Source: Zeugodacus cucurbitae
Lineage: Eukaryota > Arthropoda > Insecta > Diptera > Tephritidae
NCBI RefSeq assembly: GCF_028554725.1
Contig: NC_071669.1
Span: 14,761,001-14,825,000, forward strand
DNA: 64,000 nt
Direction: 5' to 3'
Shown: piece by piece, positions 60,085 through 64,000 of the stretch
How the letters are laid out: each line of letters opens with the position of its first letter
How positions within the stretch are numbered: position 1 is the stretch's first letter
Translations under genes and position numbers: made by a program
The notes under the pieces: generated by a model
What the model saw: the letters and a program-made list of their open reading frames with translations, nothing else
Databases searched by the model: none
What the model was told of the DNA's origin: nothing

Positions 60085-60640
60085 CTTAGTTTCACCAACT
60101 GTTTCTTATACATTCAAATTATAAAATCGTGAAAAGTTTTTTTTGTTTCAGAGCTTTCACTTCTTTATATTGAGAATTTTTATTATTATTCGTTGGAATC
60201 ATAAAAGGCTCGTGAAATGCATGCACATTACAAAGATCGTAGAACCTTTTTTGATACGAGCTTTCACTTCTTTATATTTAGAACTTTTTGTTATTATTCG
60301 TCTGAATCATAAAATCTTGTGAAAGTCAATAATTTAAATTACAAGAGAACGTGGAAGCTTTTAAAGCTCTATCGAGCTTTGTTTCTGAGCTTCCACTTCT
60401 TTATATTAGAACTTTTTATTATTATTCGTCCGAAAGATAAAAGCTCGTGAAATTCAATAATTTAAATTACAAGAGATCGTGGAAGCTTTTAAAGCTCTAT
60501 CGAGCTTTGTTTTTGAGCTTTCACTTCTTTATATTTAGAATTTTTTATTATTATTCGTAAGAATCATATAAGTTCGTGAAAGCTTTATAAGCTTATTGCC
60601 GAGGTTTCACAATTTTCCTTTGAGCTTTTTACTTTAAAAC
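60085..60640. repeat. Minisatellite with ~107-131-bp units
   Basis: Tandem units start GAGCTTTCACTTCTTTATAT at 60151, 60258, 60389 and 60515, with a partial unit before and a decayed one after. Unit lengths are 107, 131 and 126 bases. Each carries TTATTATTATTCG followed by ATAAAAnCTCGTGAAA. Units 2 and 3 share a 24-base insertion-like block around AAGCTTTTAAAGCTCTATCG. CTTTCAC at unit starts and GTGAAAG at later positions are inverted, so units can form hairpins. Confidence 0.92.
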
Positions 60641-62698
60641 GCAAATTAGTGACAGAATTGGCAGAAAACCTTAAATGTACTTCACTTACATATTTTTTAA
60701 CAAGGTCCATCTCAAAAATGAAGGAACTTTAAAAGTGATGCAAATTCGTTTTTTTCTCTCGCATGCGCTATTTGCATATAAATTACAACTGATGAGCAAT
60801 ATTTTGCGGCGAAAATGAGTTTCTCACAATTTTGGCAATAACACAATTTATTTTAAGTGAAAATAAATACCGCATGTCACGACGTATGTTGCCACAAGAC
60901 ATACGTGACCACACAGCCGGGTCAAAAAAAAAAAAAATTGTGTGAAATTTTTAAAATATGCAAAATAAAAAGAGTGACAAGATCAAAGTGAAAATATATT
61001 CAATAAGAACAAAAAAATATATTAAATAAACTGAAAGGATTTTTAAAAATATGCTGCTTGTAAAGTGAACGGATATTAACACGCGCGTGCCGGACATGCT
61101 GTTAGCGAGAAAGTGGAGTAGGTGAAAAACACTTGGAAAACAACGAGAAAGGCGCGCGAAGTATGAAACGAGTACATGCAACCAACGGCGGTTTGTGGCA
61201 AGCAGTTCAATGAAAATGGATTTGCGGCTTTGTGTCAAATACATACAAGCCACGCTAACGGGGTGGTGGCAGGCTTGTGATTGACTTTTTTCTATTCGCC
61301 GCAGAGCAGAGTGACATACTCACACCCTTTTGCCAGCCCATTCTTACATGTGATTTTGCAAATCATGTACGAAAATTGATACCCAATATGATTGCAATAT
61401 TATTATCGCATATCCTTGACAGCGAACTGAGCTGGACAATCCTTTTCAACCCGTTTTACTTTTTATTGAATTTCCTTGAGGGTGGACTATGTGTCGCAGG
61501 ATAACAACAAAAAAATAAAAAAATCTTTTATTATTTATTTTTCGGTCTACTTGGCTTGGGGCTACTCAAAGAAGGCAGGCGTTAAAAAAAAATATACATA
61601 TATCTCCACGCTATAAAAATATCACGAAAAATATTCAATAAAATATAATAAGCAGCAACAACAACAGCACATAAAAAGATGTCCTGTCACCGACGCATGA
61701 CGAAAACATGCAACGCATGCTGGCGACTCACACCTAACCGCAGCTTACAACATGACATGTGCGAATTTTCGTCAAATACCGTTGTTTTTTTATCACATGG
61801 CTTTCCACTTTTTTTTTTGCATTTTAATACTTTCTTTTTGACAATCACCACCCCTTGCCCACGGGCGTTGTTATAACGATGATTGAGTTGCAATGCCACA
61901 TTTTTTGCATACACAAAACCATAAATATATCGACACATACATATGTATGTAAGATTGTACTTGTGCGTGACCCTTTCCGTATTTTATTTATTTTTCCTCA
62001 ATACTTTTTTCTTGTCACATTTTTTGTTTTTTTTTTTTCTTTGGTACGCATCCTGTGGGCAGCAACGTGTGGTTTTGCCTTTTTCCGTTCACTGCCTTCT
62101 TGTGTGCAGTTGCAGCGCGCTTGCTTTGCTGCACCCCTTCTAGTCGCTCTACGCCTCACGGCTTTTCAGTGATTTCCTGTTTGCGTTAAATCGAAAATTG
62201 GCCAAATTGTGTTAAGGCACATATGCATGAAATTCAATTTAACCCTTTCACTAGCTCATGCACTCTCTCTAGATACATGTGTTTCTTTCAAGCGCAATTT
62301 TTGGTTTTGACGCCTAAATGTATGCTATATTTTTGAGATTTTATTGCAAATCTCCAATAACGCGATTTAGGCAATGCATAGTAATGTGGAAATTTTGAAG
62401 TGCTGATGAGATTTCAATCAGAAAACAGCTTAAAAACTTATTTTCAAATGGTTGGGCGGTTGGATAGTAATAGGCGTCCACCTTGTGAGGTTATTCTTTG
62501 TTGTAATGCATGAGGTACCACAAAAACTAAAACTAAATTTGAATATACTTGGGTAAAATACATATATATTCTTTGGAATTCCGAAAGCTCGGTCTAGTGA
62601 AAGTCGGGAAAATACATCAGAATTATATTTATATGTTTATACTTTAAACTATCGGTTCAGAAATTGTATTCACTATAATGGGCTGTAACCAAACAGCT
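60641..62698. other. Intergenic, no gene recognised
   Basis: Unique sequence with several homopolymer runs (for example A-run near 60926-60938 and T-run near 62024-62040). Open frames here have no recognisable domains. Confidence 0.4.
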
Positions 62699-62875
62699 AC
62701 GAATCCATATCGAAATCCGACGTCATAAATGGAAGTGGATCGGCCACACTTTGCGAAAGCCTCACGATGATATTGGCAGAACAGTATTGACTAGACTGGA
62801 ATCCTCAAGGAAGCCGAAGACACGGGAGACCACCCAACACCTGGAGACGGGAAGTAGAAGCAGAAGCATAGAGAA
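62699..62875 (+). mobile_element. RTE/BovB-type reverse transcriptase C-terminal fragment
   Basis: The plus strand reads HKWKWIGHTLRKPHDDIGRT followed, after frameshifts, by NPQGSRRRG-type and TWRREVEAEA-type blocks. This is the C-terminal region of a second, distinct RTE-like reverse transcriptase family. Only about 180 bases remain. Confidence 0.8.
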
Positions 62876-64000
62876 GTGGTTTTTCTTTGAGAGAAATTAA
62901 ATTCCTAGCTTTAAATAGAATTAATTATAATTATAATTATAAAATACAACCCTGTACTAGTTGTATTTAGTAAGAGATCGTATATTTAGTAAGCTTGAGA
63001 TGCAAATGCTTTCCAAATCCAAATTCAAAAATTGTTCAACTTTTCCTGATAGTTAAAACACTGCAGCAGAGAGTGATTGAAAGAGCAGAGAGAGAAATTG
63101 CAAGTGAGAAAATAGAGAAATAATATTACCAAGTCAGTTTGGTTGCTTTACAGCGATTTAAGGTAGTATTGTTCCAAAAAATACAACTCCGTCTACTATG
63201 AGCATACTTGAAAGTTATTGAGATCGATGTCGTTTCTCTTTTCTTTTTTCTTTTCATTCCCAACAAATAATTTCTCGTATCCTAAGTACTAAATAATGGG
63301 TACCGAGGTCAAAAATAGTCATAATCCTTGACGAAGAATCTAAACGAATATATATCTTTTTATTGCTTCTTCCTGCATCACATAAAACTTCTTTCGCCGT
63401 TAGGCTACATCAATAAATCTGGAAATCTGAGATCCGCAAACATATCTCTCAAATTGGCTGGGCCTATTTAACCCGAATATACTATATGTATATATATCTA
63501 AAACAACTCACTTTATTTTTTCGCAGAGCAAAAATTATTGAAATGCGAATAAATGTATACGTGTTTCTTTGTAGTATTTATATAATTACAAGATGATGAG
63601 ATTCAGGGCGCTAGATAGTATTCAGCATTCAATCAAACGCAAACAGATAATATTTAAACTTCTAGTAATTAACTTCCAGGGATTTCAACAGCTTAAGTAT
63701 TAAAAGCTCTCCTATAAAGCTCCGCTTGTTGATATACTATATTATTTATTTTTTCCGTATTTTGCATATTCAAAATGATATTTAAAATTTTCGTTGCATA
63801 TACAGCAAAAATATCATAGGAACATACACTCTTACATAAGTAGGGTTCGATGACAATCAATGGTTTTTGGTCTGGTAGACACACAAAGTGGCTTTCTCTC
63901 ATACATGTACACACATGTGTACCTACAGCACTTTGAAATGACCAAGTGTCATATGGAGCACAATGCAGCGCAAATGGATATACATATATGGGACCACACC
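62876..64000. other. Intergenic, no gene recognised
   Basis: AT-rich sequence with an (ATTATA)n-like patch near 62921-62942 and no supported gene to the window end. Confidence 0.4.

Noticed and set aside
1..64000. CRISPR arrays, rRNA, tRNA or prokaryotic operons
   Set aside because: No regularly spaced short repeats, cloverleaf-like conserved boxes or compact co-directional genes were seen; composition and transposons are those of an insect nuclear genome.

Overview
The window looks like gene-poor intergenic DNA from a higher fly, most likely a tephritid fruit fly. It is AT-rich, full of decayed transposons typical of Diptera (mariner, Tc3-like, pogo-like, PIF/Harbinger, piggyBac-like MITEs, RTE-like retrotransposons), and contains one host gene that belongs to a fly-specific family. 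The species assignment is inferred from style of sequence, not from a search.

The only convincing host protein-coding gene is a single-exon gene at 15962-16558 (+). It encodes 198 residues that start with Met-Ala-Ile-Pro-Phe, an IAP-binding motif, and carries near its C-terminus a segment that aligns with the GH3 helix of Reaper. I read it as a member of the reaper/hid/grim/sickle pro-apoptotic family, closest to sickle by its N-terminus. A well-formed core promoter (TATA, Inr, DPE in register) lies about 200 bases upstream of its ATG, the leader has no upstream ATG, and the 3' region holds a K-box and a second K-box-like site in a duplicated 15-base context. In Drosophila the family members sit in a large, enhancer-rich, gene-poor interval, which fits the lack of other genes across 64 kb here.

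Layout: 1-5.3 kb has a mariner remnant, a 59-bp tandem repeat and a pogo-like MITE. 8.3-9.9 kb has a short TTAA-flanked MITE and an RTE-like fragment. 14.6-17.4 kb is the apoptosis gene with its upstream and downstream regions. 17.4-19.5 kb is a 5'-truncated RTE-like retrotransposon with an open reverse transcriptase frame, inserted just downstream of the gene with a perfect 10-bp target duplication, followed by a diverged tandem duplication. 22.6-24.6 kb has another RTE-like copy and an internally deleted Harbinger element that still shows transposase and MADF remnants. 27.6 kb has a nested inverted repeat. 34-46 kb has three more RTE-like copies, two copies of an unclassified dispersed repeat and a Jockey/I-type fragment. 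49-51 kb has a complete but mutated Tc3-like transposon. 52-64 kb has a double E-box palindrome, one more RTE-like copy, a minisatellite and a last retrotransposon fragment.

The remaining tens of kilobases show no recognisable gene. They are rich in CAA/GTT runs and ATTTGCAT-type words, like fly enhancer or intergenic DNA. I saw no tRNA, rRNA, CRISPR or bacterial-style feature. All positions were read by eye; ends of degraded repeats are good to about 10-20 bases.
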